Shown here piece after piece: positions 31,728 through 44,800 of a DNA stretch of 64,000 nt. This stretch comes from Paramarasmius palmivorus (lineage: Eukaryota; Basidiomycota; Agaricomycetes; Agaricales; Marasmiaceae). Made by a program: the position numbers and the translations under genes. The stretch spans positions 1 to 64,000 of the forward strand of contig JAYKXP010000119.1 of the NCBI GenBank assembly GCA_037176845.1, given 5' to 3'. How positions within the stretch are numbered: the stretch's first letter is position 1; every line of letters starts with the position of its first letter. A model generated the notes under the pieces. That model was not told where the DNA came from. It made no database searches and saw only the letters and a list, made by a program, of their open reading frames with translations.

Positions 31728-34404
31728 TGAAAAGGTGACGTACTCGAAACAAGGGAGCTACCAGGAATCATTGGCGTGCATATAATAGTGGCCAAGTACG
31801 CGTTGCATTCTAGATCTAGTACGTAGCCTCCGCGATGCATGTTTACTTTCAAATCGAGCATCTATTTCATGCCCTTCTCTCGTGCTGTCATGAATGTTGA
31901 GCTGATCTGACCTCTGTCTGACAGATCTATTTGGACATGTGCCCTTGTACATCGTCGCCCTCAAGTTTGATCGGCGATTACTGGTGACTGTCTACTTTTC
32001 GTATGCGCCGACGTTCTGCGAGTTCTACACACATATCTCTGTTCGCATAAACCTTTGTGGATATTCCCCGGATACGTACCCTGCCCTAATATAAGCATCC
32101 TTCTGTTTGTGTCGTCAAAATCCAAGCTAACTATCTTTGACTCATCTAGAATCTGCCAGCTCGAGTTTCTATTCATCTCGCTTACTTCTTAAGACATGTA
32201 TACTTGAGGCAAGTCCAATTCTCCTGGTATCAGACTCGCGGTGTGAATGTTCTCGTTCTTCCCATCGACGTAGATCTAGGATTTACGCAGGTTTCAACCT
32301 GCAAGACTGCGCTTATACCGAGGCCAAGATACCTTCCATCTCGCCTTCGTCTGGCCTTAGCGGTTAATCTTTCTGGTTCCTGTAGTACGTACCCACGAGT
32401 TTGTATATCGAGGTTAGGCTGAAGAACATTAAAGGTCAAAGCATTAGTATCCGGTGATACATTAGTTTATCAACGTTGAGCAATGTCGAGCGTTAGCGAC
32501 TCATCCTCATGTTCAATCTATGCTATCGGTTTATCGCTAAGGAGTTTGTTCCGGTTCTTCAGATTATATCCTTCGGAGAAGTGTGATAATTGCTCAGCCA
32601 CATGTCTCATTCCAAGTACGTTTGGGACTTTCCCCGATGAACTATCGCTCACAACAATGCATATAGCTGGTCTTTCCCGCTCGTGACAGTGATCAAAGGT
32701 AGCCACAAGCCATTTCTTGCTACACTACGAGAACGGTTCTAGAGAAGAGATTTACGAAGGCACACGAGTCGTGCTAGCTTGGGATCGTGTTTCATTGGCC
32801 CATTTAGTCATAGTTTGTACGTACTGAGCGCTGAGCCTCTGAGCTTAGGACTCGAGCGACGGCAGATTTACCAGGCAGCTGAGGTTCGTGTGTAGCCTTG
32901 AAGAGTGGAGTCTGAGAGACTCCAGGAACTAACCAAAGTTCTCTCCCCTGAGGGAAGTAGTACTCAGGTGACGTATGCTGTTACTCATACCAGGATCATC
33001 TCTACCTGGGATCGCAACCCCATTCATATTACCATGTCCAATTGCAAACACCAAACACAATCTAATCTCCGCAATCACGTCCAGGAGTTGGGACCGTGTT
33101 GGCCTCGAGAAGCCTTGGTTCGATAATTCTGGATCTGCCATCTGCCTGCTTCTATGACTCCCCGAAGCTATCGCACGGGATGCCAGATCAGAGAGTTTGC
33201 GTTGGTTATATATTTAATGTGTACTTGTTTACTCACTGGCCATCTATTCTAAGGCTTAGATCCCCGACATCGCAGCATGATCTCTCGCGGGAGTTGAACG
33301 TGCTTACTGCCCCGTTTACCTTACTCGCCATTACTCTTTGATGCAGATGTTTAACTTGATCATCGCACGTCGACTCGGAATCGTCGGGTATGAAGGGGTA
33401 GATTGTGTGGGTATAAAACTCGTACATCTTCCTCGTTGGCAGTTCTTCGAGAGACTGCATTATGAATGATTCATCTCAATATGTTCAGAGATTCACGGCC
33501 AAGAGCAGCAAACCATGCACATTATAGAACCTGAGACTTGTCCATGGATAACAAACGAATTGGCTATGTTTTCAAGATACTAGCCAGGTACTTAAACATG
33601 AGGAGAGCTACCTCCATTTGACTTTCCCCCAGCCTTGTAGGTTTCCAACTTTCTCCCGTGGCTATCTGGTACATGTCCTCGTGTCCACATGAATCGACCG
33701 ACGTTTCACAGTACTGATATATTACTTTCTGCGCTTACTCTTTGTCCCAAACGCTACTTCGATCGCATATATTAGGCCAGAGCCTAGCCTGCAGTCATTT
33801 GCTCGTGCCTTTCTTCGATGAACGATTACTCATGTAGTAGTTATTCATATAACGTAGAACCCTGACATTTTTTGTCCTCGATGAAATTCTTTGATGTTAG
33901 AGATCTAGCTCACTCGCAACAAATCAAGATATCTTCTGAGATGACCGGGCAAGAACGAGTTGGGACCTGTAGACCCACTAAAACCAATCATTTCGCTGCC
34001 TTTGCGTCGTCAAATGCTGGATAAGAGCTGTCCAGAAGCGATGGCAACGAACACTGGAGTCGGACAAACCACAGGTTGCGGACCACCTTGAGTTGTAAAA
34101 TTATTCGTTTCTTGGAGTATGGTCGCTTCATCGTGACTGAAGAGGCGTAGATGCATTGGAAATTCGAGACTTGCGGAACGTTAGACGATTTTGAAGAGGT
34201 AAACACGAGCAGCTTTACCAAGAGACTGGATTTATTGCGTACTCATCGAGTTATCGCGACGCTAGAAACATCGTTCGAGATTCAATAGCATCATACAAGA
34301 TTCAAGTACGTTCTTGAGCCACAACGAATCGAATCATCATCATTTCGCTGCCTTTTCGACCTGAAAGGCTTGATACGACCTTATAAATCATCAAAAGAAG
34401 CAGG

Positions 34405-35400
34405 CTAGATGGAAAGCAGGACGAAACGTCCGAGTCGAAACGTTGAGGTTTCATGCGCCTCTCGCAGGGTTTTGACTGGGAAAGGCATAAGTAGTCCGAA
34501 ATTCGAAACCGGCGGAAAGTACGTGCCTTTGAATAGGTAACACAAAGTTTTCAAGAAAGAGAAACTGGCCGTAATTATGATGCAGTGCCCAGAGATAACG
34601 AGAAATGACTGGTAGATGGCGTGTATGTGGGTATGCATAGACAAAGAACTCGATCTTGACGGGTCTCGATATGCTTGAAGACAGACCTCGTAATACCTCC
34701 GGTACGACAAGAAGGGGTTCTTCAAGTGAAAGGGCGGTCTCGGAGACGAATTTTCCAGGCGTATGGCTTCAGAGCACCTGCGACCTCTATAGGGGTACAT
34801 ACCCATAGCCAAAGCCCTTTCGAGTGGCTTGGAGCCAATAGGGATGTCGCTTCTAGCATCCGATTGGAAGGTATCTTGATTTGAGAATATACCAAGTGCC
34901 CATCCTTTAGTGTTACCGTTTGAAACGACCTTTCAGAAGAGTATCTGTTCAAGGGAACACCAGACACTGACAGAGAGCCGACAAGGGAAGCGAGCTGGAC
35001 GTGATGGTGTGAGAAGAAGCTATTGTCGTGGGAAACGATGTCGACAGCTTCTTGATCCCGAACCACGACGACAAGTATCATTCCTTCCTTTTTCTTTTCA
35101 TCTACCGCATGAAAATGAACCCTGGGATAGATTGGTACGTTCTGTCTCTTACTGCAAATCGCTTTGATAGTCACTGAGATCAAAACATCTCTGTCTCAGT
35201 AGAGGTGCCTCATGCCAGGAACTGGCCATCGGATGCGGATCCTTGCCTGTTGAGGCTGATGTCGGGCTAAGAGGCGGGGGATATGCATCAAGCGGGACGG
35301 ACAGAGGTACAGAAAGTACCATGTCACCGTATCGGTAGATGGAACTTGTGGATAGCTGTGAATACGATCGACTGGCGCTGATAGCATCGTAGGCAGATGT
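34405..35400 (-). CDS. Possible multi-exon gene fragment, unrecognised
   Basis: A Ser/Pro-rich stretch (about 35390-35165, YDAISASRSYSQLSTSS...) joins in frame to VHFHAVDEKKKEGMILV (from about 35134) only through a 31-nt GTAAGA...CCCAG intron. That is shorter than others in the window. The frame continues to GVPLNRYSSERSFQTVTLKDG and then shifts to another open stretch ending at 34405. The short intron and frame change make this a weak call, perhaps a pseudogene. Confidence 0.2.
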
Positions 35401-35568
35401 AGTTTCCTGGGTATTGGCGCTCTAGTTACTGGACAACGATAGTGTTTGTGTCCTGTATTCTCTCTCCTGCAGCTGCAGGTACGGAATCGAGAATCGAAGT
35501 CATCGAAACGTGTGTCTTGGCGCCATGACGTACTGTGCCTGGAAGTCTAGAACTTTGACGTAAGTGGA

Positions 35569-35653
35569 ACCTTTTTTTTCCTCCGCTTTTTTCCTCTTCC
35601 CTTTGCTCTCTTCTGCTCACCGACGACCACAACGTTCAGCTCCAACATAGACA
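35569..35653 (+). promoter_or_regulatory. CT-rich leader before family copy II
   Basis: A pyrimidine-rich tract (CCTTTTTTTTCCTCCGCTTTTTTCC-like) lies just before the ATG at 35654. A similar tract precedes copies I (about 28130), III (about 41090) and IV (about 46970). Such tracts are common upstream of fungal transcription starts. Its retention in decayed copies suggests promoters were duplicated with the gene. Confidence 0.5.
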
Positions 35654-38200
35654 ATGACTATTGCGCTGACACCCCACACCAATACATCCTCAGACTCTAC
35701 GTGGCAGCCACCAGATTACCAGGTTCCCAAACACGACCATATTGCTCCTTCTCTTCACACAGCGATTTGTGTCCTCCGACTCCTGCTGAATATGCCCTCC
35801 CGCATTCCTCTCCCCAGCGAGTATCCCATCCCTTCCCCTCATAGGCGCGAATACCCTACAAGAAGGGCTTCCACCATCGACAACTGGCTCCTCCAACATG
35901 GTCCTCTTGCCGCCGCGCGTGCGATATTGATTAGTGATACCTCCAAGGAAATTCGGAAGTATGTGATAATCCTCTACTCTTCTTCTCCCTTTCGCTCATT
36001 CCTTGTTAGATTCATCTGCACGGAACGCGATCTAACCGTTGACTCCTCCGCAGAATCGTGCGCTCGTTAGGACACGAAGGCTGGGCATATCAATCGTAGA
36101 TGTACTGTGAGTGCTCTTCGCTCCTCCATCCCTTGTCTTAGTGCTTACTAAATATCTTTTGTAGTACCTAGTTCTTATATGGTCTCCGAGCCTTTTGTCG
36201 CCGATACCATGAAGACCAACTCAGATGTGAACTATTCGACGGCTAAGCGTGTTCTCTCAGAACATATTATCAGGTATGTGCATGCTATCAGGTTCGACTG
36301 GCCCTTCCACGCTTTGCTCTATCACATGTCCGTTTCTCCTCCGATGTCGTTGCTCTCTCGTTATTGGTTTCTTCGTTCGTGACGCACTGCCGCCCTATTC
36401 CCATTCCGTGTTTCACTGCACTTCTTTCTAGAGCTAACATGACCCCGGTAGGCCTCAAACAACAGCCTCCCTTGCTCTTCACGATGAGAAACATCTGCCT
36501 ATGGACTACCAGGATCAAGGTAAGTTTTCGGATAACTCCTTCATCGAGATATATAATACTGATACACGTTGTAGAATAACCCTTTATCACATTCCGGTGG
36601 CAACGACCATGCCAAACTGGGAGCCACCACGTCAACCAGAACGCTCTAAAACCCTCAGACTCGTGTCACATCCAAGTGGTTGTAAACCATCAATCTGCGC
36701 GACTAGAGCGTCGCGCTCGTGTTTGCCCCCGCGCTGAATCCAAGCCAATCTTCAACACCAACATGTATGGGCTCTCCATAGCCGATGCTCTCGGCGTGCG
36801 GATGTACTGCTGTACGTTTCCATGTCGCTCGCATGTGCACCTACTGATCCGTTCTACTGCAGTCAAGGATCATAGTATCACGATACACCGGTGCTGATGG
36901 GTACTCGTTGAAGGACTCTAGCTGTTCCGCCAGCCACGTGTTTCTGGTTACGCTATGCTTGAAGTTGTAGGCAAGTCATACCCCTTTCGTTCATTGATTC
37001 GCTATACTTACCCTGTTGCTAGTATTCAGCTTGGCGCTCGTCTAGGTTCGAGGATATGGAAGAACAACCATGCAATGCTGAACTCGGCGAGCTTAGGTAC
37101 GTCTAGCATACCTTATGCTCTGTATACCTTACTCACCACACGGCGCCACAGCTCCCAACATGATATGTGTATCCATAGCCAAAGGAACTGAATGTCTTAT
37201 GGCCAGTATGTTTTGTTCAACCGATTGGGTCAGGTTCATGCTAACGAATACTTTGTTAGGTTTTTCGATATCCCCGACTCCAGTAATCACCGGCATTACG
37301 CTACGAGCTCCCAGTCGGCGGTCCTTGAACGAAAGATCTCGGTCATGCCATCCTTGTTGGCTTCCAGAAGTTCTCTTCGTACCTTCGAGCGTCGATGAAC
37401 ACTCCAAAGGTAGGTATTGCTTACTACCCGCAAGCTCTGAGTACTAACAGAGTTTCTAGGAATCAACTCCTTCTCTGTCCCCTACCCCGATTCGTAGCCA
37501 TAGTCTACCAAGTCCGAGGTATGTTGTGCCTATACTCTATACCTATCGAACTCGCTGACTTTCGTTATTGTTACACAGATGCCGTTCCGCACCATATACC
37601 TATTCTAGATTGCGCCTGTCAATCAGAGGTATTCAAGTGTCTACCCTCTATATATAACTCATGCTAACGGTTATCTAGATCAATACGGGAACTACTTTAT
37701 CGTAGGCCGGCAGTTGTACCTAGACTGCTCCCGTGACCTGTCAATGTTCGACGTTTGTCCTGTCGTTTAGTCTGCGCTAGGCTTGTTGATGATCAAGCAG
37801 CGCTAGCGGCGGCTGGATCGACCAACAATTCGAACATAATCGATTCATGTTTCTTGGGCGCAGGGTTACCTACACGGATGACAACGAAGCTAGTAAGTGA
37901 TGAATTCCTCTGCATGCTTTCTACCTATGTAGATGATGTCCTTCACAGCTCATAATGCACCACTATTCTAAGGCTGGCGTGTGGTATCAGGCGTCAGGGA
38001 ATTCAGGTTTCGCCCACCGTGCTGGCCTTTTACTCATAGTTGGCGCTGTCCTTGTAGGGTACTCAAGATATCCTCGTCTACCTAAAATACCGTACTACGC
38101 TCAAGATGTCAGACGTAGCTCGAGCAATATAAGCGGTGAACGATGTTTGACTTATCTTGCTTTCTTGAATGTCATGAACTCTCGCCAGTTAGCTGAGTGA
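35654..38200 (+). pseudogene. Degenerate gene-family copy II (unknown multi-exon gene)
   Basis: The first exon is open from ATG at 35654 and reads PPDYQVPKHDHIAPSLHT and IDNWLLQHGPLAAARAIL. It joins through a GTATGT...CGCAG intron to IVRSLGHEGWAYQS then TAG. Later exon blocks align with copy IV: the GTAAGTTTTC intron near 36519, NMYGLSIAD near 36763, the IDQ-FEH...FLG segment near 37815 and MMSF near 37932. They are out of a common frame. I do not recognise the protein. It may be a decayed copy, or a living gene with very short exons that I cannot assemble. It is convergent with the membrane gene. Confidence 0.45.
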
Positions 38201-38889
38201 ATATGGGCTCTGAAGTCTATTGGGTCTAGTTGAACATTGTATCAGGCTACACCTAACGTGACAACGCGGTGTAGATTGAATGAACTGCTACCATGGAGTG
38301 CTTGTGGGACGCAGCGCTTCCTCGACGTCCTAAGTGGATCCTTATTGCCCTTTCTCGTACTCTAGACATCAGGATGGCACTCGGGATAGAGTGCAGGAGA
38401 ACGATGGCCAACGTCAAAAGTATATTAATACCCATACATCAGAATCTTGGTATATATAGTATGTGTATCCCTTTCCTGTGCAAATGCGACTGGCGCTACT
38501 GTGAATGGCTAGTGGCACCAACAAGACGGTAATGCATGTATAGAAATGTAGGATAGGCGAGAAAGCATAGTTTAAAATAGATAGATAGAAAAAGAATATG
38601 GCGCATATCGACGCAGGCTGTCTTTAATAAATATACGAATAGGATTTGTGATATAGCAAGGAACCAGCCAGTAATAGTATCATGCGAAACCAAGATAGCA
38701 AAGAACACAATGGCGAAGGTGCAGATGAAATATATACAGAAACTAGAAAGCATGATCGAAAGCGAACAAACGAAATGAGATAGCGTGGCATGAATATGGC
38801 AACAGATCTACAAAAAAGCTGAACCTACGAACAACGAATTAGCCAGAGAGTTCGTTCATCGAGTGAAAGAGGAAATAGACATACCTAAA

Positions 38890-40551
38890 TCATCCGATGT
38901 GCGGAATGAAAGTTGTCCATTGAACGGTTTGATATGCGCTTGGAGAGAGATCTCGTAGGGCGGTGAATGCGATAACGAGAAGGGTGATGCGGAAGACGAC
39001 GTATGCGAAAGAAAGGATGAAGGCAAGGATAATGGACAATGTTTCAATCCATCCTGGTGCTGAGTCATTCAACTTCTTCACATATACATGCAAGAACCCC
39101 ATCGCAATCGGCGCAACCGCAACCGCAACAGCTGATATCCGCCAAAGAAGCTGTTCGGTATGAGTGGGAAATTGGAAAACCCATGGGATGCAGTGGATGG
39201 CGCCGAAGAGAGTGGCGATTCCGTAGACGGCGATGTAAAGATGGAGAGGATCGTCGTCTAATCGGGAGGAGATTGGCATTGCTAAGTCGCTGTCGTCGCC
39301 GTCGAAGAGGATTCGGGAGCACAGCCAGAAGATGTGCCAGAGGATCCATAGCGGAAGGAGGAGAAGTCGGACAAATATGTTTCCAGGGCTGTCGATGATA
39401 TCAAAGAAGTCAAAGGCATAGATATACTCCACAATCGCATTGGCCCCCTCCCAGCACGTCCTCCAAATCCCTTCCTTCCCCCCATCGGTATCCCCTCCCA
39501 TCGACTTCTCCGTCTGTCTCCAATACACCCTCACAGGATGCCTAACTCGCAGGGGCTTGTTCCACCACAGGAAGTAAGTCCCAAAATTCAGGATCGCGAA
39601 TCCAACAGTAACGATCTCCAGCTCCGTGATAGCCAGACCCTCGACTGCGCGAGCGATGACCTGCGCGACGAACCAGATGGTTTGGATGACGGCGATGGAT
39701 TTGGTGATGACGTCGCTATGGCTGAGGTTGTCCTTGATCTCGTCTTCGGTGAGGGTGATGTAGCCTTTGGCGACGAGGAATTCGAGGATAGTTTGGGGTT
39801 TGTTGATGGTGAGGGGTTCATTCTCTGGGGTGTTTGCGGTGGAGGAATGATCATGTTGTTCCGAGGGCGTGGGTGATCCTGGTGTGTTCTCGTTGTGACT
39901 GCCCTGTAATGAAGCCTCCTTCAAACAGCACGATATATGGGTAAATGGTAGGGCTTACCGTGTTCTTGAGGCAATGTTTCCTGTGCTCCTCATGATAGCT
40001 CTTGATTTTCCTGAGATGTTTTTCTGCAGTTCCATCATACGGTCGGAGGATCGGATGATGACTTTGGTCTCTATCCCACAGATACCCACAGAACTTATCA
40101 CCGTCATACAACGCAAAACCTCCCATGATGACGAAGAACCCATGCGGCATTCCCCACCCGTATTCTGACAGGAGCACATTAGGAACAGCACTAGGAATCC
40201 AAGTGGACACGTACTTTTGAACCTATCACGAATCTCTTTTGCCTTCTCCCGCTGCCTCATTGCCCACAGAATCATAAACTCCGGCGCAAGAAGCGCTACA
40301 ATCATCAACTCGATGTTTTGGTAGACCGCTACCGCTGAATGAGTTCCTGGAACTGGAATGTTGGGGTGGATGGCGACCCAGGTGCAAATAAATATGACGG
40401 AAAGGCAGCTCCATAGTATTCCAGTGGTGGTACGGCAGCCGTTGATGTCGATGCATTCGCCCGTTATGGGATCGAAGGATGTAGAGTTGGTGGTGGAGGA
40501 GGCGGAGAGGCTGGAGGCGATGGGCCTCGCCAAGGCGTAGAGAAGGAGCAT
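38890..40551 (-). CDS. Polytopic membrane protein, copy A (intact)
   Basis: Three exons, 40551-40215, 40164-39959 and 39903-38890, keep frame and give about 518 aa. Start MLLLYALARPIASS looks like a signal or first membrane segment. The family motifs are CIDINGCRTTTGILWSCLS, CTWVAIHPNIP, PEFMILWAMRQR, HGFFVIMGGFALYDG and LAITELEIVTVGFAILNFG. About eight hydrophobic segments are visible, six in the long third exon. A Ser/Pro-rich soluble loop lies at the start of exon 3. It is an integral membrane protein of unknown function, of a type repeated in agaricomycete genomes. A paralogue with the same exon structure lies at 50383-52060. No disruption was seen. Confidence 0.88.
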
Positions 40552-40803
40552 GGAAGGGTGAGGAAGGGAGCTAGGATTGTGCGACCTTTATGCATGAAGG
40601 ACATGCGTTGAGCGTGTTGTCTGTGTGTTGTACATGCCGGCGTTTACTTTGACAGGTAGAACAGTGGACAGCCACTGCGGTGGAGCAGATGACTGGGAGC
40701 GAGGCAGAGGCGTGTCACAGAAGCTAAGAATAGCGAGAAGCATGGAAATGAGGACTTTGAGCGCTAAGATGAGATCATGGAAGAGAAGAACGCGATCGTG
40801 AGA
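40552..40803 (-). promoter_or_regulatory. Duplicated 5' flank of membrane gene A
   Basis: The 250 bp upstream of the start (GATTGTGCGACCTTTATGCA..., TTTGACAGGTAGAACAGTGG) are nearly the same as 52061-52323 upstream of copy B. Similarity ends abruptly near 40803 and 52323. The promoter was therefore duplicated with the gene. Confidence 0.7.
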
Positions 40804-41084
40804 AACCTGGGGTGGACCTGTGACCTTTCGGTCTTTTCGGGCTTCTATTCGCCGACCGAACCATGGTTTTCTTCTTTCTCTCTTGCACAGTTACCATATA
40901 CTGTATCTTGGGTTGTATTGATCTTCAGATCGTCCTGCTGGCTTGGGGAATCACACCGAGACGCAGGTAGACTCTGATGTTTCCTTATCTCAAAGGACTG
41001 TGTTCGCTGAGTCGCTTGAGCAAAACGCGGCGACAGGTAAGTACCTGAGGCAGTGCCTGCCAGGCACCGTCACGTCAGCGGAAA

Positions 41085-44000
41085 TTTCTTGTCTCCGCTC
41101 TCTTTGCTCTTTTCTTTCCTTCTCTCTGGGCTCTCCCCCTACCGTACGAATACAAATCACCCAGCTAATCACATCGCCGACTTCAACCACCAAAACTCAA
41201 TGCCCCTCGCCGCCTTTCACTGTACGACTTGTCCGCCGGATCCACTTCAACATGAGCATCTGACTCTCTCTTCGCTCCTTTCTACGCTATAGAACGCGAC
41301 AATTCAGTCTGCATCCCCTGAAGTCTCCAAGATATTCTCTTCCCTTCCTCCATCTGCTACCTCCTTCCACACGCTTGTCTAACACCAAGTCCTTGCGAGA
41401 AGGACATCCGGCCTACACCTCCACCAGCAAGCTTCTCTAATGCGCTCCTCGCAATGCGACGCCTATTCCTCCATGTGCCGCGTATGCATTACGCTGCCAC
41501 TCAGTCGTATGTGCTCATACCCTTCCCTTTCTTTCACCGTACTCACACTCTTCCGATAGATCTAGATACTCTCCAGCTGCCTACACTCCCGATGACAACT
41601 CACATAGCAGGGACCTCGTATTTGGAAAAGATAAGATCAGTTGGGAACGGTCTGAGATGAGGCATGGGCATTCTTCTGGTGACGATACACGAGGGCCGCA
41701 TTTGGATAGTCGAGACCTGCACTCTGTACGTAGCTCTTCCTTCATTACACTTTCTCCTCTCTCCATTCTTTTCGATGCCTCCTTTCGTGTCCTTTCTCTA
41801 CAGATTGAAATGATCAATGCTTACTTATTTTTCTTCTGCAGGACATCTACACGAAGCCCTACACGCCATCCCCATCTCCAAGTCACAGTGCCTGTCATCA
41901 AAGCATGGTGACTGTCCAGAACATACCCCCAGGCAAGTTCCCTGAACCAAGCTCGGAGCGTTTGCCACTACTTGCCCTCTTTCCCCATCTTCCGTGTTCT
42001 TTTGGCTCCTCATGCTTCATTTCCATTCACTACCAAGTAACGTGCACCATGCACGCTCTTTCAAATCCCATTCGTTCTCCGCTTGCCTCGTCTTCTGATT
42101 CAAGCTAATGCTACCATGCATATAGGGTCTAGGTACTCAACAACATTGGCTATTGCTAGTTTCCACGAGGGAGTGTTTGTTCCGCAGGCAAGGCGCATAT
42201 CTGAACCATTTCTAGACCGATATATGCTAATACGATTACTCAGATTCAAGATGACCTGATACGCACCTGAAGGCCACAATATCAATACAGAAGCTGTCAC
42301 ATTCGAAACAACAGTCGCGTTGGTACCGGGTCATGCTTGGAGCTATCCTCGATGAACCTGGCGGTATTTCTGCCAGTTCCAATTGTCCCAACTGGGCTAT
42401 TGAAGTACGTTGGCGCGTGTAATCCGCTGGTTACCCTGCTAAACGTTTCTCCAGTCAACATTCCGACTACATATGAGACGTCCATTTCACCTGGAGTCGA
42501 CGAGGCATTCCGCCGGCGCTTTTACGATGGTTCCTTTGCTACGATTTCGTTGGTGGTCAGTCTATACCTGCATTGAAGGTAAGTAATGCTCTTTTCGTTC
42601 CTTGGATTGTCATACTCACCTTCTTACGTAGACACTGATGAACTACCCAGTACAATGAGTTCTTGCCACCCTTCCCAGTACAAAGGAGAGAACCTCTGCC
42701 TTTTGTTTCTGTTCTGACGACGGGTATGTCGCCGCCACATTCCTCATGCACCCTTACTCACGCATACTTATCCCTCAGATCCTATAAACCGTCTATGGGG
42801 CATAATCAATGTGTGTTTTCAGCCCAAGCTTGTTCGTTCTGAGGCTCATACTAACAAATGGTATCCATAGTTCGAAGACCACCGCCCATCCTCGAGGTCG
42901 GAGTTCCCGCAAGGATGGTTTCTTTTCCAAGCGAACTAAGCAATACTGCTGGATCTCGAGTGTCTTCTCGTCTACCTGGAACCGGATTCTGCTGGTATTG
43001 TTGTCGCTCGGTGAACATTCTGTAGGTGAGTACCATTTACCCGTTTACTGCTGTAGTACTGATGGGTACAAGTAGCATCTCCGGGATCTTCGTATACGGA
43101 CACTGTATCGCAGTGCTTGGCGTTACTCTGTCTCTTGTACATGCAGATGTTGGCAGTTCTATCCTATGTTTTTAAGGACATAGGTGTGAAGTTTAGGATC
43201 TGTTTATCTTACAGATCATGCTCATGCCTCCAAGGTACGCTCTCGTACCGAGCTTGTTCTATGCATTCTCACATTGATATCTTATTGTTCAAGTGAGCGG
43301 TGTCGCCTCTATCAGGTCATTTCATCGATGAAACGCAAACGGTAAGCGTTACCCTTCCAATTGTTTTGCTTGCCATCACTTATGCCTAGTCGCATGACGC
43401 GTGGCTACGCATGTTATATTAGAGTACGGCGTAAACAGTCCCGAGAACATAGGCACTTTAGCCTCGATGAATCATTGCAACTTGAATGTTCGTGTAGCTG
43501 CCGCTCGCGGTCGCAGCCGCGACTAGCAGGCAGTTATAGTAATTGTGGTGCTGAGGATATGAAAATGTCGTGGAAGACTCGAGATGCTTTCTCTTGTTGA
43601 CAGGTAGAGTAGAAGGAACGTCATTGCAGCAGGCGGTCTCGTGTCGAAATAATCAAAACGATCAGATTCTGTAAAACGTGTTTGTTGCGTGTCCGTTGAT
43701 CGAAAAACGCGCCGGTGAGAAATCTGGGGCTAACCCGTGACCCGTTCTTTTTAGCATTGCGTTGTAGCACCCATGTTCTCATTCTTCCTGAATCCTCGAC
43801 CATCCCATCACTGAGGTACTCTATGATTTGTCCAACTCGGCACATCCTCAAGGAAAGATTCAAGCATGATCACAAGGTTACACTCAGTTTCAGTGATAGT
43901 TTTGATTCTCGTTGAATTTCTATCCGAACAGTGAAGCTCAGCGCTCTTGTTCTCTTGTACTCCTAGACACAGTATCCATGACCGGTCGTCAGGGCATCAA

Positions 44001-44800
44001 GTACAAGCTTCGAGTTGATTCCTGCGTACGTTGACGTCTCAGCGTTCGCCGTTTCTCTGCACCGAAGACACCTGCCAGGTAGCGCCAGTCCCGCATAGCC
44101 CAAAGTGTTGATCCCTGGATGTTTGTTGTGTTTTGATATAGTGCTAACGTGGATTACAGGTAGAACACATGATGCCTTCTTGACTTCAAGGACGTTCACC
44201 CGAGAATGTTTTCCAGTGGGTTCAGAGATTGAGAATCAGAATCTCTCGCTACCATCAACTCGCGGGTATGTACTTATCGCAGATTCTGAACTTCTTTTGT
44301 TTCTAACCTAATAACGATATATTTAGGTCGCTTCAAGGTTTCCGGTGGTTATTGGGCCCGGAACGACGAGTGTTAGTACGGCTCAGTGTCGTCCACATAT
44401 TCATCTACCTACTAACAGTGTATAGGATGCAACTACCCCTTCCGGATCCGCAGTCTCAGAGTTGGGAGCACAAAAATGTTGCTCAAAGTACTACGATCCA
44501 GGTGTGTTCACATCTCGCTTTTCCTATAGCCATTTTCGAAACCCAGTTGACGACAAGGAAAGGTATTTTATTGGAGTTGTATCGTCTGACCAGCCCCGGT
44601 TTCCCTGGATCCCGCCCAAATTTGCTCTGGAATATCGTATGAAGGCTAAACAATACGGTGCTTCGGTTATGGTTCCATGTCGTCCGCATATGTTCACTCA
44701 CTCACTGACATTCTCTTTTAGGTGCTCGGTAGTTTTACACTTCGATAAAGATATGATCTATTAATCTCCTTAATACAGGCATGTGCATACGGCGCCCAAG
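41085..44800 (+). pseudogene. Degenerate gene-family copy III (unknown multi-exon gene)
   Basis: Begins with a CT-rich leader and a first-exon block reading PDPLQHEHLTLSSLLSTL then stop. It continues with VLARRTSG and TSTSKLL followed by TAA, the site where copies II and IV have Gln. Further exon blocks match copy V: AGTSYLEKIRSVGNG (41607-41652), ILDEPGGISASSNCPNW (about 42345-42395), DEAFRRRF (about 42505), NEFLPPFPVQRREPLPF (about 42655-42720). A later open block at 44462-44700 reads NPVDDKERYFIGVVSSDQP. Introns with GTAAGT and TAG ends lie between blocks. Frames do not join, so it is called a decayed copy. It starts divergently about 530 bp from membrane gene A. Confidence 0.45.

Larger units (their letters stand above)
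29641..35400. other. Long region without a recognised gene
   Basis: No known protein or repeat is identified over most of this interval. Short exon-like pieces separated by GTAAGT...TAG-type introns occur on the + strand, and are probably more decayed family sequence. Two minus-strand stretches with a coding look are listed separately (31215-31727 and 34405-35400). Confidence 0.4.
35440..40805. repeat. Segmental duplication block, first copy
   Basis: Order: family copy II (+), then the convergent membrane gene (-) and its 5' flank. The same order and sequence recur at 46830-52325, about 11.4-11.5 kb downstream. Anchors are CTGCAGCTGCA and CTTGGCGCCATGACGTA at the left edge, the paralogous 3' flanks (CACCAACAAGACGGTAATGC) and the shared 250-bp promoter block after 40551. 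Confidence 0.8.

Noticed and set aside
39538..39876. Long acidic open frame opposite membrane gene A
   Set aside because: Antisense shadow of the third exon of an intact gene; composition reflects the complementary strand.
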